Shown piece after piece: positions 1-12,318 of a stretch of DNA of 64,000 bases. Under the pieces are notes generated by a model that saw only the letters and a program-made list of their open reading frames with translations, was not told where the DNA came from and ran no database searches. The translations under genes were made by a program, and so were the position numbers. The stretch comes from Flammula alnicola (taxonomy: Eukaryota > Basidiomycota > Agaricomycetes > Agaricales > Strophariaceae), in the NCBI GenBank assembly GCA_015499995.1, contig JADNRV010000156.1, forward strand, positions 58,815 to 122,814, in the 5' to 3' direction. Every line of letters begins with the position of its first letter. Within the stretch, counting starts at the first letter, position 1.

Positions 1-3000
1 CGTCCAAACGAAGCCCGACGACCGAATGTCCCCAACCACAAACTTCCCGTTTGTAATCAAGCAGTCCAACGAACACAGTTTCCCTTCTTTGGCGCTCAGC
101 GTTGTCATTGTCATATTACGACAGATGACAGATGATCTACGGACGCATGGACAGGAAATTATTTCCAAATATATACCCTCCCTTTCTCTCTTCGTGGGTA
201 CTGCTTAGGGCTATTTTCCTACGATCACTCGGAGATGCGCTGGGTTTCCTACGCCCTCGTGCGCGAGCGGTGTATAGACGGTCTTTGGCTAGTACTCTTC
301 GCGGCAGTGACAGTCCAGGACATGGGCTCATCAAAACTTGTTATCTAATTGTAGGTGCCTCCTGAGGGCTAGCGAACACGCGGCCTCCTCGTTGCCTGCC
401 AGCTCGCGCCACACGGCCTGGTGTGTCCACTTTCAGTCCCGATAATGAGCTTCCGTAGTGGTGCGAACGAGCTGTTATCTCACTCTACTACTAATGTAGC
501 CCTGTTTCCATTACTTCTTTACTCAAAGGGACAATGATATCATTATCTTTGCAGTCTAACCTACAGTAACTCTCCGCGAAGACCCTATACCAAGAGTTGA
601 CAATGGCAGAATCTTTGGAAGCAGGGACGGAAGTCGAGGCCCGGGATTGGCGGGTTCATTTCCGCTCCCGGATCCCGGTGTTTGTGTAATCTTATTGCAT
701 TACGTAAATTGGGCGCTTTTCGTTCTTCAACTCAACCAATTCTTCCATGGGAATCAATCTGGGCACCCACATTCAACCACGTATCGGTAGAAAATCCCTC
801 GTCTAAGAAGATTGGAGTTCTGTACACAGGACTCCGTTGGTCCAGGCTGTACTGATGTATCGATATCGAAGATTCGAAGACGAGGATCTAACTTGGTACA
901 TTCTCAAAAATAAACCTTCTGGAAGTTTTTTTGTCTGCATCGTGTATACATGTAATATCTCATGTCCTGGTGTACAGTAAGTATCTGATGTCTCCTTCAC
1001 AGGAGACATCAGAATTTTATTTGATTTTATTTCACAGGGCGCGCGACACCGCCTCAAAATGCCCAACCCGAGCGACAGAATCAAATTCCTGTATCCTAAT
1101 CTTTAAATTGACAACATTCAAGCTGTTCAATGTCATTGATTTGAAATTCACCCTCCATTCGAAGGTCGTTAATGGACCATGGACAACTTTCAACGCTCCT
1201 TATGTGTCAGGTGCCAGGCGCGGTGCACAAGCATTGACGGTCCAGAATACGCCCAGAGGTATTACAGAACATACGTCGAAACCCCTTGCCTGGAATTTAC
1301 ACTAGATAGGATTTGCGCTCAATCCTGCAGTGGATTTGACTAGTATCATAGTTATCGATCTGTTATTGAGTTAAAGAAGTTGTCCATCGAGATGTGAACC
1401 CTTAAATCATTTGATCCACCTTGATTTTTTAATTGGTGGCATATACAAAAGCATTCGCAATGAGAGAATGAATTCAAAGGACAACAATATCTCATGCCGC
1501 CACCCCAGACGGCCGGCCGGTCTTAGAGATGGAACCATATTTTCGCAAGCCTAAAGCCAATCAGCATCAGGAAGAGCAATTGGGCGGAAGTCGATAGTCA
1601 ACCATCGAGTAAGGCATCTTCGAGATGTGGAGGCCATACAGCCTCCTTTCTCTCCCCTCCTTTCCGATTCGCCAACTTGTATGATTTGCGGCCGGTTCAC
1701 TCAGAGGGTGAAAGGAGGACGCCGGTATCGCTCCTGTCTAGTGGGAACGTAGGGGTGAAGTTGAAGTTGGGTTAAAGTCGAAGTCGACGACTGAGTGTTA
1801 TAGGCTCCCAACTTGACATCTTGTATTCGAATCTATAAAAACAGTTGATCGGACTTGTCACTTTTGATTCATCGAGGGATTCCAGAATATAGAGTGTTTA
1901 TCTACAAATTCTGCATGCATGGAGTAGAACCATCGATACATGATACACGACCAGTTGGACGGTGACAAATGGAGATGAGATTATCCGAAAAGATCAATAT
2001 CTATCTATATTGGAATGTCACAATCCGTTCACTTGATATTGGCTTATCGAGTCGGCCTTCAGCTTCATCCTTGCATTGTTTGACCTTTTTTTAGTCAATC
2101 CCAGGGCTTTAAAAAGTTGTCCATAAACTATACAGAAGGAAGCCCACGTCTCTGAAGTATTTCTAGGTGCAGGCGAGCCAACATTTATCGCAGAACTTGA
2201 TCTTGAAGCTTGCTTGAAGCATCCCATCTTATGGTATGTCTTTTGAAGCATTCACCAGATCAACTCTGGCCATTCCCGTCATTTTATTGTCCTCGACCTC
2301 TTCAGTGAACCATGCTTTGAGCAGGACTGGTATTCTTTCCTCGATCGATCGAGGAGAGGAATCAGACACGTGTGAATCTTCCTTAAAAGGCATGGTTTCC
2401 TCCCGATATGTAAGTTCATATGTTTTCTGATCACCTTGGCTGCTGCTTGGCACAGCCTCCTAAAACTAGCCGCTCGTCTTCCACCTCATTCCAGCGTGAA
2501 TTCTTCGCTTCCAGCCTTGCCCTTCAAATTTCATGGACTCTCGTGTCAGGGTCTCCACCTGATTTACCGCTAGAGCGGTCCGGGTGTAAATTTAACAAAA
2601 TAACTGTACTTATCAGATCACTGCATTATCGACTTCTGGGCCCCAAATGCATCTGCATTAGTCGCGATTTGCAGAATTGTTCGTCGATTACAGACCTTGC
2701 GGCTTTTCTCTCCTGCTCGCTTGCCTCATTCAAATACATAAATTGAATGGTTCCTGACCGAGGAGAGCGCCTCATGATCGGGTGCTGATACAGCGTTGGC
2801 CTCCCAATCAGCTACTCGGTACCTCTCCCTTGTTCACAAGTTGCCGAGAGCTCCGTATGCTAATTTGATAATATTCCGACATATGCATCGTGTCTCGCGC
2901 TCAATAGCGAGGAATCAAACTAGTCCATATTATAACAGCCATAGAATGCTTTTATTCGATTAGATTGGATTGCCGAATTTGACTGGAAAAGGCATCATTA

Positions 3001-3668
3001 ATCTTGCTGGGTGGATTGAAACGAAGCCTCATTAGTGTTCCAAAATGACCCATTGGTGGAATAGCATATTGGCCGCAACATACACGAAAAAAGCGCCGCA
3101 CGACCCCCGTTGTAAACGCTCGAGCTACTCGGCTGGAAGCACGCAGATCAACGAGAATAACAACGAGGACAATAATCAGTGAGTCTTCTGGTGCCAGTGC
3201 GCCTTGACAGGATGGGTATTAATCAATGCCTTCCCTCTTCAAATTCATTATTGTGGAGGGTCGAGGTGCTGAGATATTTGGAAGGAAATATGACAAAGAG
3301 CCCAAGCCATATAAAGAGAGACGACACCAAAGTTATTCGTTGATAACGCAGGGGTTATATGGTGACTAGAACAATGAAATTGTACGACAAGGAGCGTGAA
3401 ACTCGGAAACTCGAGCAGCAGAGAAGAACAAAAAAGACGTGGCGGTCTGGAAGCATGCATAAAAGATGCTGCAAAGGAGTGTGGGGCTCTACGAATCAAG
3501 AGTTAACGTGAAATATAGAAGATGAATACGTGTATTTCCCGATGAGTGAAGTAGTTAGTGACCAAGCACAAGATAGATGAAAGCAAAGAAAGCAAACGAG
3601 GCGCAAGAAATAAAGGTCAAATCCTCCAGCCTGTCCGATGATACGTACTCCAAGACAAAGAACATCCG
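1..3668. other. Intergenic region, no convincing gene
   Basis: Short ORFs only, none with recognisable motifs. On the minus strand, 2018-2453 carries two overlapping frames with ordinary-looking composition (one includes the segment RIPVLLKAWFTEEVEDN) that might be exons of an unrecognised gene, but no coherent spliced model could be built. A perfect hairpin lies at 984-1013 and is listed separately. The remainder is AT-rich intergenic DNA in which I see nothing else. Confidence 0.5.
984..1013. repeat. Perfect 13-bp inverted repeat, 4-nt loop
   Basis: The arms TCTGATGTCTCCT (984-996) and AGGAGACATCAGA (1001-1013) are exact reverse complements separated by TCAC. The palindrome would form a strong stem in RNA or a cruciform in DNA. 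It is not followed by a T-tract typical of a terminator and lies in gene-free DNA. Its role is unknown. Confidence 0.9.
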
Positions 3669-4929
3669 TCAAAACCGATTTTTGTGTATTGTGATGCTGT
3701 TTTGCACATGCCGAATACGAAATAGCATCTTCTGCCACCATCGAGGGGACTCCGACTTTACATCAGCCGCGCCGTTCGCTTCTGCCTTGGTACTCGTCGT
3801 CGACCGATGCTCAGAAGCGCGAAGAGAGGCCGGAGGCGATGCTCGTGGTGTGGCTACTTGTGAAGAATATACAGAAGGCGATTCACGACCGTTTTTCGAT
3901 GTAGGCAGCAGACCAAGGTCGAACCAATTCATACCACCTCGTTGACCAAGCCCTAGGTCAAGAGCGGCGTCGATACCCAGATCGATCTCGAGACCGTTGT
4001 TGAGTTGTTCCATTTGCTCTGGCGTCATCATAGGAGGTGTGGCTGCGTCCATAGGTTTGGTGCTATTGTCTGGCTCGGGCTGCGATTCTTCCTTCACGTC
4101 CTCAGCAGCCTCAGTGGTATCGGTAAGTGTGGATGGTTCCGTGGCGGGTGATAATATGGTCTTCATGATCGAATCCCACTCGTCAGTCTTGTTCAAGCCC
4201 AGTCCCTCGAGAGGGGCCAACTCTGGCGGTGGCTCGTGGATGGAGGAATCCTTATACAACGTTGGCTCGGAATGTGCCGAGTGGGAGATTGAAGACGAAA
4301 GAGGCGACATATAGTTCCACTCAGGAGAGATTGATCTTTGCGACGGGCGGATGGCCGAATCCAGTGACGTGGATCGAACAGTGGAGAAAAGCATCCCGTC
4401 TTCCGCCACTTCTTCTCCAGAGAATCCGCCCCACTCGAGTCTCCTGTTGCGGTCAATAGGAGTCCCGCGCCCGGCATACTTGATCAGTGGCCATGACCCA
4501 CGCGCACTCGTTGGCGCGGTTGAAGAAAGCACGGGAGACGATGCCTTCCTGGGCGACTTTTTCGTGATGACTGGGGCTGCCTGAGAAGCAAACGAGATAG
4601 AACGAGATAATAGCGGGGATAAAGGAGGAGATGGAGTTGAAGGAGGCAAATTTGATGTCGATGCTGCCGGTGATGGCGGCGCTGAAAGACAAGATAGGTC
4701 CAAGTCGAAATCCGTGAATACGTCGAAGATAGAGGTGTCGATGGTTGACTCCACTGTTGGGCCATGGATAGTTTCGTCGTCATTGTCGTCCTCTCTCAGA
4801 GGAACGATGGCCGCTTCCTGTTGCGCTGCGGCTATTGCTTTCGTAACAGTATCCGAACGACTGAGCTCTGCCCTGAGAAGACATTAACTCCAATCGAGTG
4901 TTTCCTTCGGGAACTAGAAACACTTACAT
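3669..4929 (-). CDS. Hypothetical Ser/Pro-rich acidic protein, GRGTP-x-DR motif
   Basis: Two exons, complement(join(3669..4872,4928..4929)), give 401 aa. The intron 4873..4927 (GTAAGTG...TTCTCAG) falls between the second and third base of the start codon, so AT comes from exon 1 and G from exon 2. The protein then begins MAELSRSDTVTKAIAAAQQE and stays open to 3669. It is rich in Ser, Pro and acidic residues. Near the middle it carries IKYAGRGTPIDRNRRLEWGG, and near the end MNWFDLGLLPTS. The first motif recurs as LTGRGTPADRARAQQWARGY in the large gene at 57.5-62.6 kb, so the two are probably members of one family. No enzymatic or DNA-binding domain is recognised; the composition suggests a nuclear regulatory or scaffold protein, which is inference. 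The open frame continues upstream of the AT, but without an ATG. Confidence 0.6.
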
Positions 4930-6592
4930 GTTTAGAGTATATTTTGTCCAATTCGATGTCAGGTAAAAGCGTGAAGAAAGATTGAGACTACTAGAAACTT
5001 GGCGGATGCGGGAACAGAAAGAGATATGCCTTCGGGTATGGGGAGAGAACGAAGTGGCGAGGGTGCGTGTTGGTGGTTCGAGTTCGTCAACCGATGCTGG
5101 GGTACGCAATCCACGGAGTACTCGGGAAGAGTCTTATTGAAGGCCGAGTTCTAGAATCAAGATGGGGCCGGAATTTACGTCGTTCTGAATACAATTTGAG
5201 CGGCGTAATCATGAGAACGACACTGGGTGCTTCGCGGACGCGGAAGAAGTTAAAATATGCACACCGATCAAGCTGCAACCGTATAAGTCGGGTTCGAGGC
5301 AGCGAGTAAAACTGCAGGTAAAGGCTCTTTGCGGCTGAGAGCATTGGCCTCGAGGCCGTGAGCACAATGAGGTTGGCACATCAAACTTGCACATGGCCTC
5401 TGCCCACCGTAAGCCATGCATGCGGCCGGCTTGTGGTGGGTCTTTCACGTAAGAAAGCGGATATCTCTGGTATGCAGGAACATATATGGGATCTATTACG
5501 CTTCTTAACCGAGAAAGGCTTACCTAAAGTCTTTTTGGCAACTGATGGAAGAAAGGTTGTACGATCACCTTTTCGCAAGTGTCTTAGTGTCTTAGTGTCT
5601 GGATATGCGGCTCAGAAGAGGGTTTCCGACTTACACGATCATGTCCAGCAGCATGCACGGTCACGAGGGGGTGGCGTTTTCAAACAACGGAATATGAAGG
5701 GACCTAGTAGAAACACATCATAAGCAGCTGGAGGTATTCGGAATTTGGGAAAAGACTAAGTCATTGTCATACCTTGAGGCAATCACAAGATTCCAAATTA
5801 CAAAGCCAGTTGGCCGTGAAGTTACCCAACTTGATGCGGATGCGATACTTATCCTGACGCTTTTAGCGAGATGGAGGGTGTATGATTGCCCGAGTGGACA
5901 CCGTTTGCGGTGCTCGCTGGTTCAGAGAATCTTCATTCATTCTACGACAGTCACAAGACAGTCACAAGGTTGTTGGACAATGGAATGGAGCCGACGATTT
6001 TGAGGAAGGAAAATCTTGAACGTTCCTTGGATGACGCAAACGGCAATAGCCCGACCACTGGACACACTTGTCTTTATATCGTTCCCAAATCGTTCCGCTA
6101 TATGATCTTATTACGGGTGACTTATCGCTCATCCCGAAGTAAGAAGTTGTAGACGTGGAATAGACGTGGAGTGCTAGTGAAATGTTGAAAGCGGGTTGTA
6201 AAAGATTTAAAAGAAAAAACCCTTTCAAGTTGTTGAAATTTAAATAAATAAAAACTTAAAAAAGAAAAGTCACGTATACGCAGTGCAAATACTAATAGTA
6301 TTAGTAGTATTACTAATAGAGGCACATAAATTTTGACCGGCACAGCGGCACCTCACCACGGTTGATTTTCAACTTGTTCCTCACCATCACAACTTCCAAG
6401 GCTCATGAATTCAGTACGCCCACTGCTGATAAAGGGACGACTTTGTCGTCATGTCCTTGCTGTGGACACACTTTTTTCACATTGATTTATATTCTAATAC
6501 TGACTAAGTACTAGTTACTTAGCCACATATTTTTCGTTGGCAAAAAAATATATTTTACAGTAAGTATTGTCTGTGGTCGCATGCTGCTTGTC

Positions 6593-6609
6593 GCCAACCT
6601 TCGGTTGGC
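6593..6609. other. Perfect hairpin with cUUCGg loop
   Basis: GCCAACCTTCGGTTGGC folds as a six-base-pair stem closed by C-TTCG-G, the very stable UUCG tetraloop arrangement. It lies in AT-rich gene-free DNA. The palindrome reads the same on both strands apart from the loop. It could belong to an unannotated structured RNA or be chance. Confidence 0.6.
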
Positions 6610-6666
6610 TCCTCGCAGCACTAATAAAAGATAGAATAGCTAGACAGAAGTGAGTTCGTAACAAAG

Positions 6667-6890
6667 GCAAAAACCTCGAATCCAAATAAGTGCAAGCAAC
6701 TTGCAGAAAACTTTGCGAAAGGATGGGGAGAAGATAGTATTTGATCATGTTTGAGTCAAAGACATAACCCTTGAAACCAAATAAACAAGTTGCAGAAAAC
6801 TTTCGAAAGGATAGGGTGAAGATAGTATTTGGTCATGTTTGATACAGAGACATAACCCTCGAAACCAAACAAACAAGTTGCAGAAAAGTG
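6667..6890. repeat. Tandem repeat, period 88-89 bp, about 2.5 units
   Basis: The word TTGCAGAAAA recurs at 6701, 6790 and 6878. Between recurrences the units share GAAAGGAT, GAAGATAGTATTTG, TCATGTTTGA and GACATAACCCT. The units differ by several substitutions and small indels, so the array is not recent. No coding frame spans it. Confidence 0.85.
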
Positions 6891-8395
6891 CTTCCTTATA
6901 TAGTTAATTTAGACAGTGGGGACCTTCTGTTTCACAGCAAGGCCAAATTGAAATGTGGTTACAAACTTATATGAGTAATCTCATGTTCTGGACACTTTAT
7001 CGTCATCGAGATACTTACAACACCATTGGTCTGTCCAGCGACACCTTTTCCGTTGCTCCCCAGACAAAATGTCGACGTAACTCGCAAGTCATGGTGATAA
7101 GCTCTCGCCGCACCGCCTCGATAATTATTTCATGAAACCAACGCTCCCTGCAAGCCTTGTTGCACCGCCTTTCAATTTTTCCATGGTTTAATGATGGACC
7201 TGCCCCCTCGACCAACGGTGCGTATAACGATAGCAACGTTCTATTTCTCAAGCCTTACTAAATGGAAACGAAACGACTCGCTTCCTTGCAGGTTTTTTTG
7301 TCGTATCAAGAAACTAAGCGAACCGTCGTACCTACTTGGTGGGTCGGTCCTGGATGCGTGCTCATTCGAAAGAGAGAGAAAAGGTCACAGGGTCTACGGT
7401 ATGTATCTTTCGTCGCAAACGTCTGAATCTACCGGAACTTATACTCATCTAAATATTAATAGTAACGCACATGGTTTTGGTGCTCTCCGACTTCAATCGA
7501 GGCGCACAATTTCGGGACCATAAATAGGCCTCCGTTGGGAGATAAGAAACAGATAGGCAATATTCCGCCGAATCCAATCCCAGCTACCCCGAGCCCAGCG
7601 TGGATAATCTATTTTGCAGACGTTGTGTCGAAGGAACATCCGGGGCGAGGACAGGTATGTGTTAATTTTCTCCTTCAGAAGGATTTCGTCTGAGTCGTAA
7701 CCTTCTGGAAATTCGCGTATCTGGGTGTTCATCCTACGCTGATATTCTAATCCTCAAGCCGATCAACCCTAGACCACAACTGTCGTGATTCATACTTCTA
7801 CCCCTTATTCTGGGTATTACCTTCCATGGCAGCTTTCTCCTTCGCTCTGCGGTGTTTGTCAGGGGAGAAAATCACTGCATGGTAATAGATAGGCCTCAGT
7901 TGACATGACGCCTCCTTGCATCATCGTCCAAACCCTTGTCGCCTCCGAAAGCTTGGCACATCTGGATAACAACACCCTAACGCCCTAGTCGGGAATGAAA
8001 TTCACCAGCGTCGGTTGATCATTAATTAATATTCAGGTTTCCGACTGAAGTAATCCGCACGCTTGCGTCGAATCCGAGGGCCTGTTTTCGCTCAGGGATG
8101 ATAACGTATGTCAAGTGACTGAAATGTCGTTCTCGACCACTCATGTCCACCCACAGGTTCTGTTAATATCGTTCTTTCTGGCCAGAAAGATAGAAGAGTA
8201 GGGGGTGGGAATTCATGATGGCCAAAAGATTGTCAAGCAACCAGAGCAGCCGGTTGTCTCGTCCCGCTGCGTAACCATTGGCTAACGTCAACTCTATTTT
8301 GCCTCGGGATGCTTTAAATAGACGACTATCAGATACTGAAAATTCTGACTGTGGTCCTCGATATCTGGATTGAAGGTCGTTCTGTCTTCGAGCCG

Positions 8396-8460
8396 ACTCT
8401 CTTTTCTTTCTTTCTTTCTTTCTTCCTTCTTCCTCTTCCTCCTTTTTCGTTTCGTTTCGT
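8396..8460 (+). promoter_or_regulatory. CT-rich leader upstream of F-box gene
   Basis: An almost uninterrupted pyrimidine tract made of repeated CTTT/TTCC words lies about 60-110 bases before the chosen ATG at 8513. CT-rich blocks near transcription starts are characteristic of filamentous-fungal promoters and leaders. The assignment rests on composition and position only. Confidence 0.4.
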
Positions 8461-8512
8461 CCCCGTGGATGGTATTCGTGACGCAACATTCGACAGTTAC
8501 CAAGCAGAGGAA

Positions 8513-9625
8513 ATGATGGGCAGTCCGTCCATCGATTCTCTCCCTCACGAACTCCTCGAGAAAATATTCGAAATTGGAGCCTACTTGCCCATGGCAGTGG
8601 ACGAAAATTATCCTCATCGACCTCTCTTTTCCAGGTTGCCCCTTTCCACGCTTTACCCCACTGTTCTTTCCCAAGTTTGCATCCGCTGGAGAGAAACCGT
8701 CATCCAAATGCCCGTGCTATGGAGTTTTATTCACCTCACGCGATCGCTCGATTCCCATCGTCGCTTGAAGTCAGACATACGTCGCTCTTTAGAGTGGTTG
8801 CCGACATACCTCATTCGTTCAGCAAACCTCCCTCTTCATATTATCCTCGATAACACACGGCTGCCTGTTGTCGCTGCTGTTAACCTAATCAGTCCTCACA
8901 GTACCCGGTGGTGTACCTTCACCCTTCTTGTTTCTCACGTCGGCAACCTCCCACCTATCCTTCCTTTACTCGTTCGGACGCGCGTCCCGCGCTTGCAACA
9001 TTTGGCGATCTCATCCGACATCTACCGCGAAGGGATAGTATGCTATGATCCATTCGTCCCATTCTTCGTTTCAGGGACCCCCGAGCTGACTACCATTCAC
9101 TTGAATGGGGTTTATGTAGCCTGGAACGCGCTCCCACTCGCAAACCTTCAGAACTTGGAGCTTAATTTCACCTCACGTTGGCCCAGCTTCGCCCAACTCC
9201 AAGAAATGTTCGACGCGTCACCAATGCTCAGGCGCCTCACCATTCACGACGATATCACATCAATCTTACGTCACGTCGAGCAGCCGGAATCTAAGCCTAC
9301 CGTCCAGCTATCTAATCTGAAACATCTGGAGATCGAGGTTTATCGCATTCGCGATGAGCCTGTGGATTTGGCGGGGCTCCTAGGCCTCTTTAGCATGCCT
9401 TCCTTACAGACTCTAATCCTTAAAGGGCTCACAGTGGCCGAATGGGTCACCGTGACGGACAAATATGACCTACCGCCCAACGCCCTCAACGTTCCCATCG
9501 AACGCGCAGAAAGAAGGAGGGATAGGTCCTCGCATAGCAGGCTTACTCAATCATTCCCTTTTCTTTCAGCGCTCGTCGTTACAGCCACTTCGGGCTCTCC
9601 AAGGTCAGCGGTATCCCAGGGCTGA
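8513..9625 (+). CDS. F-box protein
   Basis: Single-exon 370-aa protein starting MMGSPSIDSLPHELLEKIFE. The frame is open further upstream, but that part is translated CT-rich leader and was excluded. The N-terminal SLPHELLEKIFEIGAY is a classical F-box core, followed by VCIRWRETVIQMPVLW, the usual conserved continuation in mushroom F-box proteins. The rest shows the spaced Leu pattern of degenerate leucine-rich repeats (for example LKHLEIEVYRI and LQTLILKGLTV). F-box proteins bind Skp1 and bring substrates to an SCF ubiquitin ligase; the LRR-like part would bind the substrate, which is unknown. The last 30-40 residues (after about 9510) are Arg/Ser-rich and may belong to an unrecognised intron or altered 3' end. 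Confidence 0.8.
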   Translation: MMGSPSIDSLPHELLEKIFEIGAYLPMAVDENYPHRPLFSRLPLSTLYPTVLSQVCIRWRETVIQMPVLWSFIHLTRSLDSHRRLKSDIRRSLEWLPTYLIRSANLPLHIILDNTRLPVVAAVNLISPHSTRWCTFTLLVSHVGNLPPILPLLVRTRVPRLQHLAISSDIYREGIVCYDPFVPFFVSGTPELTTIHLNGVYVAWNALPLANLQNLELNFTSRWPSFAQLQEMFDASPMLRRLTIHDDITSILRHVEQPESKPTVQLSNLKHLEIEVYRIRDEPVDLAGLLGLFSMPSLQTLILKGLTVAEWVTVTDKYDLPPNALNVPIERAERRRDRSSHSRLTQSFPFLSALVVTATSGSPRSAVSQG

Positions 9626-10673
9626 TTGTTTTATTTCCATCCCATACTTCACATTCATTTAACGATTCCATTTCTCTCCTATATACCTTGCTTGGAATTG
9701 CTTTCGGAACTTTCCTTTCTTTACCATGGACCCACTTTTATGTATGTACAGATATCGTGATATCTCGGCCACGAGAAAACAAAGAAAAACCAAGAACACT
9801 TGTAGTTGTTGTATTTTATAGCCCTTGTCGGGACACGCACATGTGTACTGCAGTAGAAATAACTATTATTAACGCCTGAAATGTAAGGTTAAGCGCTTAA
9901 GCCTTTACCTTTTCTTATCTTATCTAGGCTTCATTGCGGTAGCTTTCACCTTGTGTATGGCACGGACTCAACAAACACTCAGAACCCGGACCGGTACCGA
10001 TAACGAAGGAGATGAATATACCACGACTCGGAAATGAAAGGCATCGCCGCCAGCTGAGCTCGACTACTAAACCCGTCCTTTTTCCTTCATCGACTCTGGG
10101 AAGAAAACATTTGCCAGCAGACATTGCCCGAACGACGACAACTTTGAAGCTTTGAAGCCTCATCATAGCGGCCTGCAGTATTTACGTTATTCGTTAATAA
10201 CTGGGTTTTAGACCGTCGCCTCCGCATGTCACTAATTGATTCTTGCTGCCCTTCTAATAATACTATTTCCCAGCATTTCGGGGTTAAGTGAATTCAATTA
10301 CCAGTCCACAGTAAACCATTTGATTGGCAAGTCTTCGCTGATGGACATAATAATTCGATATCAATATATGTGGCAATCTACCATTGAAAAAGACGTGAGA
10401 GGACTTCAAGTCGCCACGGAGATGGTCATTCAAATCGAAGTGCAAAAACTCGATAAGTAGCCAACCCCGCTGCGACATACATTGTTCTTTGCGACGGCGA
10501 GTCTCGAGTTCCAGACGTGTGAATCGCCGAGATCCACAGGTGAAGAGATGTGAAGATACCCATATGTATGAAGCTTGCGATGTGTCCAATATTTTAAGAC
10601 CAATTTAGCATCGCAACGCCAAGTGATGCCTATCTTGATCGAGAATGCTGTACAGATACTCATTTCTACAATA
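9626..10673. other. Intergenic region between convergent F-box genes
   Basis: The only ORFs are short, AT-rich and without motifs. The interval separates the 3' ends of two convergent genes and probably contains their untranslated tails. I see nothing else in it. Confidence 0.6.
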
Positions 10674-12318
10674 TCAGCCTTGCATTCCCAATGCGCCTGG
10701 GCTTATAGAAACATGGAGACCCTGTCCCAACATGTCTGAAAATCCTTTTATGTCTTGTGGTCCAAAATCCCTCCAAAAGTCTTTCGTGAAGCGTGCCTCT
10801 CGAAGCCTTGCTGGGCATCGCCTCGTGGTCTGGTCAATTTCTAGCAACCACCGCGACGCAACCATGGCTGAAAGCAGACCATCGGTGACCTCGGTGTCGC
10901 GCATTTCAAACCACAGACATTCTACACCCGGCATTATGTCGGTGTTCATTTGTTGTGATGTGAAGAAACGAATCGTATTGTCCGTAATTAGGTTCGCACC
11001 GGTTATGCGAAGGTGTACGACGGATTGAAAGGCGGTGGAGGCGAGGTGAGATCGTAAATCGTTGTCGTCAAATGGAGGTGTATTTAACCAAACATCCTTT
11101 AGGAAGCATTTCGATCGCGATAGAAATTGTTGGAATTTACTGGCCTCGTTCGAAGAATTCCTTCGTTCTTGACCCCATAAAGTCGGAGGCGGAGGATATG
11201 TTATATGCAGGTTCTGCAATGCCGGCAGTGTAACGTTTGCGAAGAATTCGCCAGCATTATCGGGGGTGGTGAGGTACAAGGTGTGAAGTTTCTCTAACAC
11301 GATCGGCGTCGGGTATACCGTCCTCGTCGACACGAAAGATTTAGATAAACCTCCTGCACGGAAATCCTCCATGTTGGGTGACAGGGACAAAACTTCGAGC
11401 AGTTTGTCGATTGCAATGTGGTAATCCAGCTTAATCCGTGTTAACCTATTCCATGGACAATGATTCGGAAGCGGTCGTCCTTCATATAAGTTCTTCCAAT
11501 TGACGTGTCTTAGCGAAGAGGAAGAATGAATCGCTTCCCAGATGGAGTCTATAGGACTTTGCGTGCTGGAATCGTGGTCTTTAATTTTATAAAAATGACG
11601 CTGCCTGCTGTGAACAGAAATGGTAGCAGATTCCAACTGTTGGAATTCTGTTCTTCGTTGTTGTAGAATTTTGGAGAAATTTAAGATGACTTCCTGTGGG
11701 AGGTCAAAATCTATCTCTTTCCAGTATTCCAGCTTCGTTATCAATATTTCGAGGATCTCGAGGAATGGCGAGGGATCGATGGGTAAAAACACCTCCGTCT
11801 TGATGGTGAGCTTGAGCGGATGGGTTTTTGCTCGCTCCATCCAGAGTTTCGTCAAATTGACGTGTGAGCCCCTTGGATGATCAATGCAAACACTAGACCA
11901 CAGTTTGCTCGTACCAAGGGCTACCGTCCTCCAATGGGAGCAAACATGGCCGAGTTGAACAGGATCTGTATTGGAGAGATAAGAGACCATGGGTACTGTA
12001 GAATCAAAATCAGTTGCTCCATCTTCTTCTTGGTACAATGCTGCGTAGAATATCTCTGATAAAATGTCGTCAGGAATGATGATTGCACCCGAGATCCGAG
12101 GTGGAGGATCATCGTCTGGGAACGTGTGAGGATAGTCATCGATGTCGCGAACGTGATTATCTACTGATAGTAAGATTTTCGTTAGAAAAACACCCAAATA
12201 AAAGTGCGTGAATGAAATACGCACCACGTAAATTTACTTCAGGCTGATGACATGGGTCGGGAGTGGCGTTCATCGCCAACGAATCTGCTGCAGAGATATG
12301 AGTGGCAAGCATTGACAT
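10674..12318 (-). CDS. F-box protein with LRR-like C-terminus
   Basis: Two exons, complement(join(10674..12163,12225..12318)), 527 aa. The intron 12164..12224 (GTGCGT...TTACTATCAG, with CTAAC inside) joins NLRG to VDNHVRDIDDYP in frame. The start is ATG at 12318 (MSMLATHISAADS); the frame runs further up only from a TTG. After an acidic linker comes IIPDDILSEIFYAALYQ, the F-box helix, then LGHVCSHWRTVALGTSKLWSSV, the conserved follow-on. The remainder has repeated hydrophobic LRR-like segments such as LEKLHTLYLTTP and LPALQNLHITYPPP. The predicted role is an SCF ubiquitin-ligase adaptor; the substrate is unknown. Confidence 0.82.

Larger units (their letters stand above)
4930..8512. other. 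Intergenic region with repeats
   Basis: ORFs of up to 121 codons occur (the longest at 5358-5723, lacking an ATG), but none shows recognisable motifs or splice-consistent extension. 6.2-7.0 kb is AT-rich and contains an 88-89-bp tandem repeat and a small UUCG-type hairpin, both listed separately. It also has a palindromic AT stretch around 6288-6322 made of repeated ACTAATAGTATTAGTAGT-like words. The part just before 8513 is the leader of the F-box gene. Confidence 0.5.

Noticed and set aside
2018..2453. Possible two-exon minus-strand gene
   Set aside because: The two frames overlap without a usable donor and acceptor that join them, and no family resemblance is visible.
5358..5723. 121-codon plus-strand ORF as a gene
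   Set aside because: It starts from GTG, has no recognisable motif and no splice-linked neighbours.
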